A stretch of 64,000 bases of DNA from Gnetum montanum (GCA_015680685.1 MNCI01016152.1:1-64000); one strand, 5' to 3'. Shown: positions 44,812 through 57,006, counted from the stretch's first letter. The notes: a model not told the origin generated them from the sequence alone. Numbers and translations are program-made.

Positions 44812-47300
44812 TCTTCGTCTTCTTCTCACAAGAGCAATTCACCACCTAAGGACAATACAAAGAACATTCGACAATCAAAAATACATAACCAAAATCCGCC
44901 AGTTCCTCAACAATATAGGGTGGTATATACTCATCCCAATGAGTATATACCTAATTTTACTTTTATCCTCCATCAAGATGAACAGATGTGCTGGAGAGAT
45001 TTGCAAGGTAACATAGTGTTACCTCTGGATCATGTACTCCCTAACATGCTCCTCCATGCTTTAGCACAGATTGGCATGACTCAGCTCTATGTTGAATATG
45101 TTATAGGTTATTTTCACATAAGGGATTACCATCCTACATCCGCACAACGTATGAGAGACTCAAGGCAAGAGAGCCAACATACACTGTTGAAGGGAAAAGA
45201 GGTCCCGCATGTCCTAAGTGAAATCAGAGATGGTAAACCACTTATAACTGGTTCTCTATCAAAAGATGTTCCCCCTCTTAATGATAGTGAGGAGGTGGGG
45301 TATCAGAACCTGTGCTCCACAATACACAACCCTGGTTCTGATCCCCATGAACACCAACTGTTCACTGAGGGAACAACAACACATGACAAGGATGGGCACC
45401 CAGATCGTCATCATGATCAGGGCCGAAGCCACAGAAGAGAAGGTAGGAAACATCTTCATGGCGATGGTTCTCCTTCTTCTTCCCCTTCTTCACATCATCC
45501 ACCCTCTCCTTCCACATCTAGGCATAGCCATAGAGAGCGTAACGATGAGGATAGAGGTAGAAAAAACGAGAGACCTCAACAAGAAAGTCGAGAGAGAGGA
45601 AAAGGGAATGAACGAAGGGAAAGTAGGGAACAGCGTAGACATCATAGACATCATGAAAGAGATGATCATGATGAACCCCTACTTGCCACATGAAGCATGC
45701 TAGATATAATGGAGGCAATAAGAATACCAACAAGGCATTTAAAAGATAGTCGAATCAAGCACTTAGACATGAACAATATCCCATGCTTCAAAGGGGGATA
45801 CAATGCAGATCTGCAAAATCATTTACAGGCATTCCATGGTGCCTACGCCTTGCAGAATATAGAGAATGAGTGGCAGAAACTAAAGTTTTTCCCCAGGACA
45901 CTCATTAAGGAAGCAAAGAGTTGGTACCATTCCTTAGAACCAGAAACCATCAGGAGGTGGAGTACGATGTTAGAACTCTTTAACAATAAGTATCAGATGT
46001 ACTCCAGAGTGTCTAATTTGCATAAGCAGATCCAAGGATGGAAGCAAGATATTCATGAACCCTTGGATGCTTCCATGGGCCACTACTATGCATTGTTACA
46101 TCATTGCCCGGGCCATGGTTACGCACAATAGGATCAACTCCATCACATCGTAGATGGGCTAAGGTATGAAACTAGGAGAATCCTTGGGACTTATGCCCAA
46201 GGGAGACTATTAGAACTTAGAGCCCATGAAATACATAGACTGTTGGAGCAAGTAGCCAAAGAAGAAGGTGAACTATGAAAAAGAGAAAGTGTGGAAGAAT
46301 ACAACCATGATCCTTCCCTTCGAAAGAAGGGAGTGAAATTTTGCGATGAAGAGGATGAGTCACCACTCGAAGAGTTGGTGAACAGAAAAACCTTGCCACT
46401 TCAGAAGCTAACAAATGAAGTATCAGCTAAGGTGGATCAATTGTGGGATTCCTTAGACTCTAGACTTGGAACTGTCCTGAAAATCATAGAGAAGTCTAAG
46501 GAGGAATGAAGTAGTGACAAGAACAAGAAAAAGCAGAGAGATTCAAGCCCTACACATAACAAGGGTAAGGGAAAAATTACTATCTCCGATGAGGTTGTGG
46601 ATTCAGACACAGATGATGATCGTGGATGTGATATTTGCTAATATGACCATCCTAAAGGATGTTGTCCAATCATCTCACATCTATGGGAGTCTGGGGTGTA
46701 TGCACTCAACCCGAGACTCAACAAACGGCAAACACCCCGAAGGTTACCTTATCCCCAAGGTAACCCAAGGTAGTTCCACCAACCATTAATGTACTATCCA
46801 AGTGGAACTCCACCACAACCCATTGGACAACATCAGCAATGGCAATACCCGCAGTCATGGGGGATGCCACCGTCGACACAACAGTACCCTTACCGGCAAC
46901 CTGATTCTTACGGCTATTATGTGTAGCAGCCAATTTCTCCAAATGATTCTATGGATCACATAACCCCACCACGTTACTACCAAGTTCAGGAGTATTTTAG
47001 GACTCCTTCTTCTTCGGGAGACATCCCATGCCCATACTATCCTCCAAATCCATCCGCATCTCTTACCCCGGTAGCTCCACCACCAACCGCTCCAACAAGA
47101 CCCAAGGTAATTCCCACTCAACCGCAATAACCCAATATCACAAGGGCTTCAAATCCTCAACTCTCAGTTGGTTCTAACAATTATATGCCAAAAAGACCTT
47201 TCTTTAGGACCAACAATCCAACCACGCCCTCACCTTCACAAGCAGTTGAACATCTAAACACCTCCATACCAAATAAGATTTCGGGACCCCCTTCAACCTA
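44809..47300 (+). pseudogene. Element D gag
   Basis: Starts MSSSSSHKSNSPP. One frame from 44809 to the end of protease, interrupted by stops at 45691, 46129, 46276 and others. Order: N-terminal part with YTHPNEYIPNFTFILHQDE; His/Arg/Ser-rich stretch (45370-45690); gag core LDMNNIPCFKGGY... to RRILGTYAQGR (45760-46210); acidic part; knuckle CDIC.YDHPKGCC at 46630-46668 (the Gln codon is now TAG), spacing C-x2-C-x3-H-x4-C; Pro/Tyr/Gln-rich tail. Shared with A over its whole length. Confidence 0.88.
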
Positions 47301-47319
47301 GAAATTGAGGCCAATGCAC

Positions 47320-47832
47320 ACAGTCATGTTAACACATATCATTACCGACTGGATTAAGGTAGGCCACCTTCCCAAGAAATTCTCTGATCTAGGAAGCCCC
47401 CTAATTTATCTCCAAGTTGCTGGGAATGAACCTCATAAGGCTCTTCTTGACTCAGGCTCCGGAGTCAACTTAATTTCACAAGAATTGTATAAAACCTGGA
47501 ACCTACCTCCACTCAAGAAGAGCAATATTCGCTTAGAGCTGGCTAACCAGTCCATCATTGTTCCTTTGGAATAGGTTGAGGACATTATCACCACTATAGG
47601 TGGTTGGTCATACCTGGCTGATTTCCTGGTGATCCAAATAAACAATGACAAGGGGGACTTCTCGATAATAATGGGAAGGGCATGGCTAAGCATAGTAGAC
47701 ACACGCCTAGGAATTCACAATCTTTCCCTAGAAATATCCAAGAAAAATACCTTTGGAAAGATTGAGAAGAAGAAAGTTCCATGCATTGCATATAGTGACA
47801 CAGGGTGCCATTGCATGCAGAATCATGGGTAA
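47320..47832 (+). pseudogene. Element D aspartic protease
   Basis: Same frame as gag. DSGSGVNLISQELYKTWNL from 47446 carries the active site; LELANQSIIVPL and IIMGRAWLSIV follow. One stop at 47572. Near 47820-47832 a single-base loss, seen against E, ends the frame and shifts the rest of pol. Confidence 0.85.
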
Positions 47833-47849
47833 TGCAGAGTTTAATATTA

Positions 47850-49120
47850 CCTGCATGCAATCAGTGTGCACAAGACATCGACATACAAAAGTGCCTATAT
47901 GTAGCAGCCACATGACAAGAAAACACCCAATGGCTGATGGCTGACCAAGAGAACAATTCAATGACATGCATGGAACTGACTGGGGGGATAACGAGTACTT
48001 ACGTTGAAAGCATGGATGCACTTGAGCAGGTCCGTGGCCAACTTCCAGCCCTTAACCCTAAAAACATTAATTGGGGGAAGTTGGAGATTCCTAAGAAGTT
48101 TAAACAAGAGCCCATAGATTTAAAATTGTTGCCCACCAGTTTGGAATACATGACCCTTAAAAATGGAAAATCGGTAATTATCAACGCAAAGCTTGCCCCC
48201 AAGCAAAAAGAGAGTTTGCTAAAGGTGATAAATAAGTGGTCAATAGCCTTTGCCTGGTCATACCCCGAACTAATCGGAATAGATCCTAGGATATGCCAGC
48301 ATAGGATTTACACGAACCCCTCCATGAAGCCTCGCAAACAACCACAGAGGCGATTGAACCCGAAGTTAAAACAAAGAGTGAAAGAGGAGATAGAGCAACT
48401 TCTCAAGGCTGGGTTCATTTACCCCATTGCTGATAGCGAATGGGTTAGTCCTCTTGTAATCGTACCAAAGAAAGGAGGCAAATGGAGGGTATGTATAGAC
48501 TTTAGGCTATTGAATATGGCAGCATTCAAAGATCACTTCCCATTGCCATTTGTTGACCAAGTCTTAGACACTATAGCAGGGCATCGCTGCTACAGTTTTA
48601 TGGATGGGTATAGTGGGTACAACCAAATATGAATTACCCCAGAATACCAAGCCAAAACAATGTTCACCAATCCTTGGGGAACGTTTGCATACAAACAACT
48701 TTTGGCTTGTGCAATGCCCCTGCCACATTCCAACAATTAGTTCTAAGCATATTTCAACAGCAAATAGGTAACGAAGTAGAAGTCTTTATGGACAACTTCT
48801 CCACTTATGGGACAAGCTTTGATCAAGCCCTCGACCAGTTAGAGCAAGTATTGAAATGATGTGTTGAAACCAACCTAAAGCTCAACTCGTAGAAAAGCCA
48901 TTTCATGGTTCAAGAGGGCGTAGTACTGGGGCATAAAATTTCACAATCAGGAATAGAGGTGGATCTGGAAAAAATTAAAGTCATCCAAGGAATTACCTGA
49001 CAACCAGAAACTATCAAAGACCTTCGGTCATTCCTTGGACACACTGGCTACTACAGGATATTTATTGAGAACTTCTCCAAAATTGCCAAGCCGTTGGTGG
49101 AATTAACGAAAAAAGATGCA
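47850..49120 (+). pseudogene. Element D reverse transcriptase with linker
   Basis: Open frames 47937-48632 and 48629-48859. Linker (CMELTGG, NINWGKLEIPKKFKQEP), then RT: RRLNPKLKQRVKEEIEQLL, WVSPLVIVPKKGGKWRVCID, FMDGYSGYNQI, a two-base loss before FGLCNAPATFQ (about 48700), VFMDNFSTYG at 48782-48811, VVLGHKI, and LRSFLGHTGYYR. The second Asp of the FMDD motif is Asn (48794-48796), as in E. Family and order are clear; activity is not expected. Confidence 0.9.
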
Positions 49121-49189
49121 CCATTAAGATGGACCAGGGAATGTGAACGAGCATTCCAAACTCTTAAACATAGGCTTGTGGAAATTCCC

Positions 49190-49588
49190 ATTCTACAAGC
49201 CCCTGACTAGTCTAGGCCATTCCATATCATGATCGACGCATCTAATTATGCCTTAGGAGCCGTACTGATACAATTAGATGAACAAAAACGACCTTCTTAT
49301 ATCCACTGTGCCAGTAAGAGTATCACCGGTGCACAACTCAACTACATGACTACGGAAAAGGAATTAATGGCTGTAGTGTTTGCACTAGACAAATTTAGGC
49401 ACTATGTATTGGGCTACAAAGTATACATCCATACGGATTGTAGTGCAATTAGGTCCCTTATGAACAAGCCAATGGTTAGCCCACGTATCATACGTTGGTT
49501 GGTAATTCTTCAAGAGTTCAATTTAACAATAGTAGATGGCAAAGGCACCAAGAATGTAGTTGCAAACCACTTATCTCGGTTGCGCTAG
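49190..49588 (+). pseudogene. Element D RNase H
   Basis: Frame 49229-49588 (119 codons) follows a TAG replacing the Trp of DWSRPFHI. FHIMIDASNYALGAVLIQ, TTEKELMAVVFALDKFRHYVLG and VYIHTDCSAIRSL carry the expected Asp and Glu residues of the gypsy RNase H. It is the best-kept pol domain in the window. Confidence 0.88.
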
Positions 49589-50995
49589 GACAACAAAGAG
49601 GATGAATATGCCGTATCTGATCATTTTCCTGATGAAACCCTCTTTTCCGGTGTAGTGAATAATCAACCCACGAAAATAAATTGGTATAGTAGCATTCTTA
49701 CTTATCTCATTTCCCAACAAACACCATAGGGGTTGGACTTTAGGAAGAAACAATAGTTTCTTCACAAAACCAAGTACTTCATGGAAATCAAGGGACAACT
49801 CTATAAAGTCTATCCTGATGGCTTGGTTCGATGGTGTGTGCCCAATAAGGATCAATTAAAAGTTCTCCAGGATGCTCATGAGGGCCCCTGTGGGGGTCAC
49901 TATGCTGGGAGACAAACGGCTACCAAGGTCCTGCTTGCAGGATATTATTGGCCAACACTATTTCGGGATGCCGATCATTTTACCCAATCCTATGAACACT
50001 GCCAACGTGATGGTGGAATGACTACTATAATGGAGGGTCCGCAATAATGTATTCAACCTTTGGAACCCTTCAATATCTGGGGAATAAATTTTATGGGGCC
50101 TATTACACCGATGTCCAATGGAAAATCATATATCATTGTTGTTGTTGATTATTTAACCAAATGGGTTGAAGCAGCTGTAGTAACAGATTGCACATCATCC
50201 ATGGCTGCATTATGTGTACAACAAAAAATCATAAATAGGTTTGGTGTGTCACGTGCACTCATCTCTGATAATGGAATGCATTTTATGGGTGCAACCTTTT
50301 GCAAATTGATGCAACGCTTAGGAGTTGAGCATAAATTGACCACACCTTACCACCCCCAAGCTAATGGCCAAGCCAAGGTTACTAACCGAGAGATTACAAG
50401 AATATTAACGAGAACGATTAGCAAATTTAGGCGAGACTAGAGCACGAAACTGAACAACGCTCTCTAGGCGTACCGCTCAACTTGGAAGCTCCCTACAAGC
50501 TATTCTCCCTATGAGTTAGTGTACGGGAAACTACCAAAGCTCCCTATACAGAATGAGCTCCATACACTATCCATGGCTTACGACCTTCACCTGGACCTCG
50601 ACCTAGCACAAAAACAATGGTTGGTAACTATGAACGTGCTAGACAAGAATAGATTGGTTACACTATCGTTAAATGAGTTGCACAAGGCACATAGTAAACA
50701 ACGTCATGACTTAAGAATTCTAAGGTTTAGGTACCAACCAGGAGACAAGGTCCTTTACTGGAATCCCACGCATGTACCACAGCATACAAAATTTCAAACA
50801 TTGTGGGAAGGACCTTATATTATTCATACAACCTTCCCCTCTGGAGCCATGATGATATTCAAGCCTGACAGCCCGAATAAAAGGTTATTGTTTAATGTAC
50901 AACAAACAAAACCTTTCCGTGAACCAAAAACAGCTAGTACAAATTACACCTCCACTAGTAGGCAACCTCGCTCTCTATTTCGGATCTTCCCCTTG
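49589..50995 (+). pseudogene. Element D integrase and pol C-terminus
   Basis: Frames 49781-50047, 50060-50440 and 50519-51031. Zinc-binding part H-x..GGHYAGRQ...YWPTLF...SYEHCQ, with the first Cys now Tyr. Core: WGINFMGPI (first catalytic Asp changed to Asn at 50087-50089), LISDNGMHF (second Asp kept, 50267), NGQAKVTN (third Glu changed to Lys at 50375-50377). C-terminal part VYGKLPKLP, RYQPGDKVLYWNP, WEGPYII. All three damaging changes are G-to-A. No chromodomain follows. Confidence 0.9.
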
Positions 50996-51000
50996 CAATT

Positions 51001-51020
51001 TAGTCATGGGGGAGATGGCC
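51001..51020 (+). other. Internal polypurine-tract-like motif (element D)
   Basis: TAGTCATGGGGGAGATGGCC at the very end of pol; 12 of its first 13 bases equal the true tract at 52881-52894. A third copy is at about 52340 (TTAGTCATGGGGGTA). Confidence 0.5.
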
Positions 51021-52500
51021 ACCTATGCTGATCATTGGAGGCCCTTAGTCTTTTTGATTTTTGTTTTGCACATTTTTGTTTTACAAATTTCTTTAACTTT
51101 TCTTGTTTTTATTTTATAACATCATTATACTTTTCCATTTTGTGTGTGTGTGTGTGTGATCCACCTTGTAAGTTTGTCACCAATAAGTGTTCTTCATGAT
51201 GGTATGAATTGTTTTCATGTTGACCGCTAATGTTTGGTTTTTACCTTTAAGTCATGATGTTGATACTAAGGTATGTTTCTTTTGATATGACAAGCAATGA
51301 GTTCACTTCGTCCATCCATCCACCATTTTCTATGGTCTCTCTCGGCTTGGAAATGTACAGTTCTTTTCTAATAAGAATTTTAACAAATCGGTGACTGGGC
51401 ATTTCTCAAACTAAGGAAGGACTCAAGGATTTCAAAGGGTGTGACTTCAAGGGAACTTGATGCATTTGTGTTGGCCATTCTCTTGGCTGCTTGGATGTTT
51501 TCTTCTTGAGTTTTCTTACCATTCTGATGTCACCCAATCATCGGGAAGCTGAGTCAATAAAAATAAGAAGTCTTTGCATGGTGTGGTTCTCATGCATAAA
51601 AACACACAAAAAAAGAGAGAGAGAAAAAGTGAGAATTCAAAGCACACCCCTTAGAAAAAATAATCCCTTGGGCTACAAGCACTGGTTATGGAACTCAAAA
51701 TAAAATGTTCCCTCTAACTAAGGCCCTTCTCGCTTCCCATTCTCTTCTCCTTTGTTTCATCGAAATGGTGGTAGCTCTTGGGTGAAGGCATTCTTGATAC
51801 ATCAAGAGGATGGATTGGCCGAATGCATTAATGCGAAGTCACTGGAAGTGGTTTGTTTGAGGCAGAACTTGGAATGAGATCTACTAAGTCACATTAATCA
51901 TGAACCACACAAGGGGCTGTACACCACCTTGTTCTTGGGATTCCATTCCATTCTCTTCTATCCATCCTTCTCTCCATTAGTCACCTCATTGTCGGTTGTA
52001 TCATTAGTGTATATTTTAGTTGATGCATTGTTTTCTTTTTGGTAAATTCTTGCGGTTAAGACTTTAACTCTTGTTCCAAATGACATTCCCAGAGCCTACG
52101 AACTCTTTGAATGTGGGATTGTTAGGGCATTAAGGGCATGAGCCTACTTTGGGGAGGACCCACTGACATTCCTCTTTGGTGCACCAGTTAAATTCTTTTT
52201 CCTAACATTTTTGCAATCTAATTTATTTTGTTCATTTTCATCTTGACATCCATATCATCGATGTTACAGTTGTCCCTTTTTATGTATCTTTCTTATTACT
52301 TTTCTTTCTCCATTCTAACGCTACTGGAGGTTCACGATTAGTCATGGGGGTACAGGGCCCAATTTTTTCGATTTTCTCCTAACCCCTACACCTTTGGTAG
52401 TCATCATTTATATATCTCCATATCCACAATCAGCCATACCACAACTCAGCCAATGAACTTACACTGAAGTAAGGTATCAATTACATGATGATTCATTTAC
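51021..52500 (+). other. Element D 3' non-coding spacer
   Basis: No protein. Islands equal to those in A at the same spacing: CAAAGGGTGTGACTTCAAGG (51437-51456), AAGTCTTTGCATGGTGTGGT (about 51570), ACTTTGGGGAGGACCCACTG (about 52146), TTAGTCATGGGGGTAC (about 52339). A GT repeat lies near 51143-51159. Confidence 0.6.
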
Positions 52501-52502
52501 CC

Positions 52503-52533
52503 TTGCTAATATAAGATTGTGTTGTGTGTGCAG
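52503..52533 (+). promoter_or_regulatory. Candidate branch point and 3' splice acceptor (element D)
   Basis: TTGCTAAT (branch A at 52509), T/G-rich tract, then GTGCAG ending at 52533, directly before ATG 52534. 24 nt between branch A and AG. Confidence 0.5.
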
Positions 52534-52713
52534 ATGACAATCATACAACAACGGAAGGGATCTGGAAGGAACACTTGGAATGGAGCAGTGCTAAAGCAGC
52601 TATGCAAGGAGCAAGATCAATGGCGCACTTACGAATGGACAACGAAAGATGTAATCTTGTTGTTGGCAATAGCAAAACTTCTTTCTCTCTCTCTTTCTCC
52701 AACTGCCAAATGA
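52534..52713 (+). CDS. Element D second ORF, 59 codons, unknown
   Basis: MTIIQQRKGSGRN to SLSPTAK, then TGA. Basic start, Leu-rich end. The same frame is shorter in A (stop at codon 22) and in E (about 28 codons, NTQDGLVLERLCKEQD aligning with NTWNGAVLKQLCKEQD). No similarity to the long second ORF of C was seen beyond the shared acceptor-ATG junction. It may be what is left of a longer ORF. Confidence 0.4.
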   Translation: MTIIQQRKGSGRNTWNGAVLKQLCKEQDQWRTYEWTTKDVILLLAIAKLLSLSLSPTAK

Positions 52714-52880
52714 GGCTTGATGTCAATGTAATAAGGTGTTCACTCTTGTTGTCATGAACACCAGTTTGTTGTGTCTTGTAATGATGATCCATTCACATGT
52801 CATCCCATTAGTTCCATTTGAGTCAATAATCCCATACATTCCCGATATTATTGTAAGGAACTCGAGGATAAGTTTTCATT

Positions 52881-52894
52881 TAGTCATGGGGGTA
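52881..52894 (+). other. Polypurine tract (element D)
   Basis: TAGTCATGGGGGTA, directly at the 3' LTR. Confidence 0.85.
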
Positions 52895-53438
52895 TGATGG
52901 GATGCAATATCGCATGGGCCGCGATATCGCATCCCTCGCGATATCACGTCTTCCCCTGCGATATCGCGTATGCGATATTGCGGTGCGCCGTCATATCTAT
53001 AAATAAGAGGCGGCTCTCCCTTGTTTCCTCATCCTAGGCTTAGACCGTAGTGAAACTTTGGCAGATTGANATCCTAGCAACGACTAGCATTTGGTAACCA
53101 TGGTTGCATTGGTTCAGGGTGTGTACGGTAAGTGGGAACGGATGCTGATGCTAGGTTAATTTAGACTTAGTTCATTAGTTAGAGTTAGTAATTAGTCTCT
53201 TCAACCCTTCACCTCGATAGCATAGGAGATAAAACATAAAAAGATATAAAAATCATGTACCTCAAACTTACTTAACCATACACCATGACAAATACAAGTA
53301 AGTCTAGGAAGACAACGAATAATTAACCTTAAGTATTCCATGAGACGTGTAGGCACTTAGTCTACGGAGTTCGACCGGATCGCATGTGTTACACTCGTAT
53401 TCGTATGGTTGAGTGTAGGGGTACCTCGCCACTCATCA
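52895..53438 (+). repeat. Element D 3' LTR, internally short at a single N
   Basis: 544 bp. Starts TGATGGG, ends CATCA followed by the TSD. TATAAATAAG at 52998-53007. At the N at 53070 about 290 bp of the LTR (5' LTR positions about 43964-44250), including the AATAAAG hairpin, are missing, most likely an assembly collapse. The palindrome array is longer than in the 5' LTR. Confidence 0.88.
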
Positions 53439-53443
53439 ACTAT

Positions 53444-54079
53444 CAACTCTTATGAGACATTTGTTAATGATGTATATCATTCTAATTATAGATTCATTCC
53501 ATAGGTATTTTGGGACATTATTTTCTTACATCATTGACTAAATCATTTTTAATATGTTTGTATACTTTTGCTTAATCATACCATTTTGCTTTAGCTTCTT
53601 AGCTAGCAAAAACTTTCTTGATCCATACATAACTAGTAAAACTGATTTGAGATGAACTCACATCCATTGTCAATTCTTATTGATTTTATTTTAAGCCATG
53701 TTTTAGTTTCATCTTGGTTTTTTAAAAGCCTTAAATCTTTTAAATACATCATATTTTCTCCCAATATAACATAGTCATGATATTACATTATAATTGTGAA
53801 CCATAAGAAATAAATATTCGCAGTTATCAAAACTAGCTACATCAAAGGATTCAAAAATATTCATATGCAATAATCTAGGCTTACTCTTACAATGAAAATT
53901 TAATGATTTAAAAGTATTTCTGGTTTTCTTTCCATGTTGGTAGACAAAACATACCTCTTCTTAGTGACTTACTTGAGGCATACCTCTCATACATTAAGTC
54001 TTAACGAGAGGTTGCATGTTGCATAAGCTTAGGTATCCAAGTCTCTTGTCCCATAACCTATAGCTACTTTCTTCAAAGA
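53444..54079 (-). pseudogene. Copia-2 pre-integrase and integrase core
   Basis: The minus strand, from 54079 leftward, shows LWDKRLGYLSLCNMQPL (GAG-pre-integrase), PRLLHMNIFES, SIRIDNGCEFISNQF (about 53680; family pattern LRTDNGGEF) and, near 53460-53500, IIRMIYIINKCLIRVD (pattern A.YLINRxPTKAL). Frames change several times. The reading continues at 43829 once D is removed. E entered just upstream, inside the N gap. Confidence 0.65.
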
Positions 54080-54380
54080 NNNNNNNNNNNNNNNNNNNNN
54101 NNNNNNNNNNNNNNNNNNNNNNNNNNNNNNNNNNNNNNNNNNNNNNNNNNNNNNNNNNNNNNNNNNNNNNNNNNNNNNNNNNNNNNNNNNNNNNNNNNNN
54201 NNNNNNNNNNNNNNNNNNNNNNNNNNNNNNNNNNNNNNNNNNNNNNNNNNNNNNNNNNNNNNNNNNNNNNNNNNNNNNNNNNNNNNNNNNNNNNNNNNNN
54301 NNNNNNNNNNNNNNNNNNNNNNNNNNNNNNNNNNNNNNNNNNNNNNNNNNNNNNNNNNNNNNNNNNNNNNNNNNNNNNNN
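54080..54380. other. Assembly gap of 301 N
   Basis: Covers the left end of element E. By comparison with the right LTR about 106 bp of LTR are hidden, which puts the element's edge near 54274. The rest would be copia-2. Confidence 0.95.
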
Positions 54381-55105
54381 AGGTTAATCAATCGTTGTCT
54401 TTCCAAACTTACTTGTATTGTCACAGTTGTATGGTTAAGTAAGCTTGAGGTATATGATTTTTATAGCTTTTGTATTTTTTATGTCTTCTACTAATAAAGG
54501 AGAGGGAGAGAGAACTAAGTGGCTAACTTACATTAACTATTCATTAAATAGTTTCTAAATGTTCCTAACACTAGTATCCATTCCCACTTTCCATACACAT
54601 CCTGAACCAGTGCAACACTGCTGGGATTACCAAACACTAATCGTTACTAGGTTACCAAGCGCTACACACATGCTCGAAGCGGTCGTACTAAGTATATTTA
54701 ACTAAGGGGGTTGAAGGTTGAGAGAGATATTAATTAACTAGGAAAGCATTAAAAAATAATTAATTACTAATTAGCTTAATCTATATGCTGCAAGGCTTAT
54801 CATAAAGTTTGTCTTTACTGCCGTACACAAAATTGTGCTCAGGTACAAATTGCTCGAATAAAGATCTGTTCACTCTATGACTCCTACTACGGGCACACAA
54901 AAATAATTCTAACTCTAGAATGACAAAACTAAAAGAGTCTGGCTAAGGATCTAAATCTAATGTCTAGGAACCAAGGGCACCGCCTCTTATTTATAGAAAA
55001 TGAGGCAGGATGTGATATCGCATCCATGATATCACGTGGTGGATGTGATATTGCGTACATGATATCGTGTACATGATATCATGTACACGATATCGCGGTT
55101 CATCA
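54381..55105 (-). repeat. Element E 3' LTR, left end in the gap
   Basis: 725 visible bp, equal in layout to 61634-62362. TATA box (minus) 54986-54995, palindrome array 55010-55100 made of GATATC units, hairpin 54812-54864 (left arm with one change). Ends CATCA at 55105. Confidence 0.9.
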
Positions 55106-55119
55106 TACCCCCATGACTG
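55106..55119 (-). other. Polypurine tract (element E)
   Basis: Minus-strand CAGTCATGGGGGTA, identical to that of A, directly at the LTR. Confidence 0.85.
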
Positions 55120-55289
55120 AATGAAAAATCGTCCTCGAGTTCCTTACAAAATATTGGAAATGTATGAGATTATTAACTTGAATGACAACTAATGATGAAT
55201 GAGATGACATGTGAACAGATCAACATTACAATACATGGCAACATTAGTGTTCACGACTACAAAAGTGAACACTATACAAAATTGACATC

Positions 55290-55484
55290 TAGCCTTTTTT
55301 GGTAGCTAAGAGAGAAGAGAGAGAGAGAGAAAAGGAGAAGACATGTTGCTGCTGACACCAAGATTGCACCTTCCGTTGTCCATCCATAGTCGTGTTATCA
55401 ATCTTGTTCCTTGCACAACCGTTCCAGCACCAGTCCATCCTGAGTGTTTCCTCTAGGTCTAGTCCATTTTTGTATGATTGCCAT
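55290..55484 (-). pseudogene. Element E second ORF remnant
   Basis: ATG at 55484 (minus), MAIIQKWTRPRGNTQDGLVLERLCKEQD, then TGA; related to the D frame. A GA-rich run at 55314-55331 follows in the decayed end. Minus-strand acceptor: TTGCTCAT (branch A at 55509), then GTGTAG with AG at 55485-55486, 24 nt apart. Confidence 0.45.
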
Positions 55485-55513
55485 CTACACACACAACACA
55501 GTCACATATGAGC

Positions 55514-57006
55514 AAGGATAAGTAAATCACAATACAGTTGATACCTTGCCTCAGTGTAAGGTCGATTGGTTGAGTTGTGATATGGCCAATACGGATTCTA
55601 GAGATATAGCACTAGTGACTACCCAAGGTGTAGGGGTTAGGAAAAATTGAAAAAATTGGACTAGGGCCCCCATGACTAAGAGCGATTCTCTGGTAGCGAT
55701 AAAATGGAAAAAGATAAGGAATAAGAAAGATAGAGAAAAAGAAACAATGGCAACACCGATAAAATGGATGTTAGAGATGGGAATGAAACAAAAAAAAAGT
55801 TGATTGTGGAAATGTTTAAGGGAAAGAAGTTAACTGATGCAACAAATAGGAATGCCAGTGGGTCCTCCCCAAAGCAGGATGATGTCCTTTATGTCCTAAC
55901 AAACCTAAATTCAAAGAGTTCGTAGGCTCTAGAAATGTCATTTGGAAGCAAGAGTTAAAGACTTAACCCCAAGAATTCACCAAATAGAAAACAATGCATC
56001 AACTATAAAATACTAATATGACCGGAAATGATGGAAAATGCAGAAAGAATGATGGGGAGAAGAGAATGGAATGGAGTCCAAAGAACAAGGTGGTGTACAG
56101 CCCCCTTGTGTACTTATGGTTAATGTGACTGAGTAGATCTCATTCCAAGTCTAGCCTCAAACAATCTACATCTAGTGACTTTGCATTAATACACTTGGCC
56201 AATCCATCCACTTGAAGTAACAAGAATGCTTCCACCAAAGAGTCACCACCATTCTGAGGAAAACAAGAAAGGAAGAAGTAGGAAGCGATAAAGGGCTTTA
56301 GTTAGAGGGAACATGTCTATTTAGTTCCATAACTAGTGCTTTTAGCCCATATGATTATTTTGTCTAAGGGGTGTGCTTGGAATTCTCACTATTTTTTTTC
56401 TTTTTTTGCATGAGAACCACACCATGCAAAGACTTATTTTTATTGGCTTAGCTTCTTGATAATGGAGCAATGTTGGAATGGTAAGAAAACTCAAGAAGAA
56501 AACATCCAAGCACCCAAGAGAATAGCTAGAAAAAATGCATCAAATCCCTTTGAAGTCACACCCTTTTCAGTTCTTGAGTCCTTCCTTAGTTTGAGAAATG
56601 CCCAGTCACCAATTCGTTAATAGTTTTATTATTAAAGAAGGGGACTATACAATTCCAAGCCAAGACAGACCATAGAAATTCATGGATGCATGGATGACAT
56701 GGACTCATTGCCTGTTATATCAAAAGAACCATACCTTAGTATCAACATTATAACTCAAAGGTAAAAACCAAACATTAGTAATCAATAGAATACAATTCAT
56801 ACCACCATCATGAAAACTTATTAGGTGACGAATCTAACAACAAATAAACAAAAAACAAAAACAAAACAAACAGTCACACAAAGAAATAAGAAAGTATAAA
56901 CTATGGTGCAAAACAAAAACAAGAAAAATTAAAGAAATTTGGTAAAAAAAATGTGTAAAACAAAAATTTAAAAAGGAACTAAGGGCCTCGAATGGTTAGC
57001 AGAGGT
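55514..57006 (-). other. Element E 3' non-coding spacer
   Basis: Same islands as A and D on the minus strand: GTCATGGGGGCCC (complement of about 55666-55678), CTTTGGGGAGGACCCACTGG (complement of about 55856-55875), GTCTTTGCATGGTGTGGTTC (complement of about 56411-56430) and GGGTGTGACTTCAAAGGGAT (complement of about 56545-56564). The spacing between the pol-end motif, the middle motif and the true tract is close to that of A and D. Confidence 0.6.

Larger units (their letters stand above)
43830..53438 (+). mobile_element. Gypsy element D, full pol, Athila/Tat type
   Basis: 9.6-kb plus-strand element with a perfect TSD ACTAT (43825-43829 and 53439-53443). 5' LTR, tRNA-Asp primer site, gag, PR, RT, RNase H, IN, 1.5-kb spacer, 59-codon second ORF, polypurine tract, 3' LTR. 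It is the most complete pol here, with two frameshifts and about 15 stops. It lies in the integrase of copia-2 and is the reference for the deletions in A, B and E. Confidence 0.94.

Noticed and set aside
55289-55492. 67-codon minus-strand frame with a Ser/Leu-rich end
   Set aside because: It overlaps the candidate acceptor and second-ORF start in another frame, and its end is a GA microsatellite; it shows no conservation against A or D.
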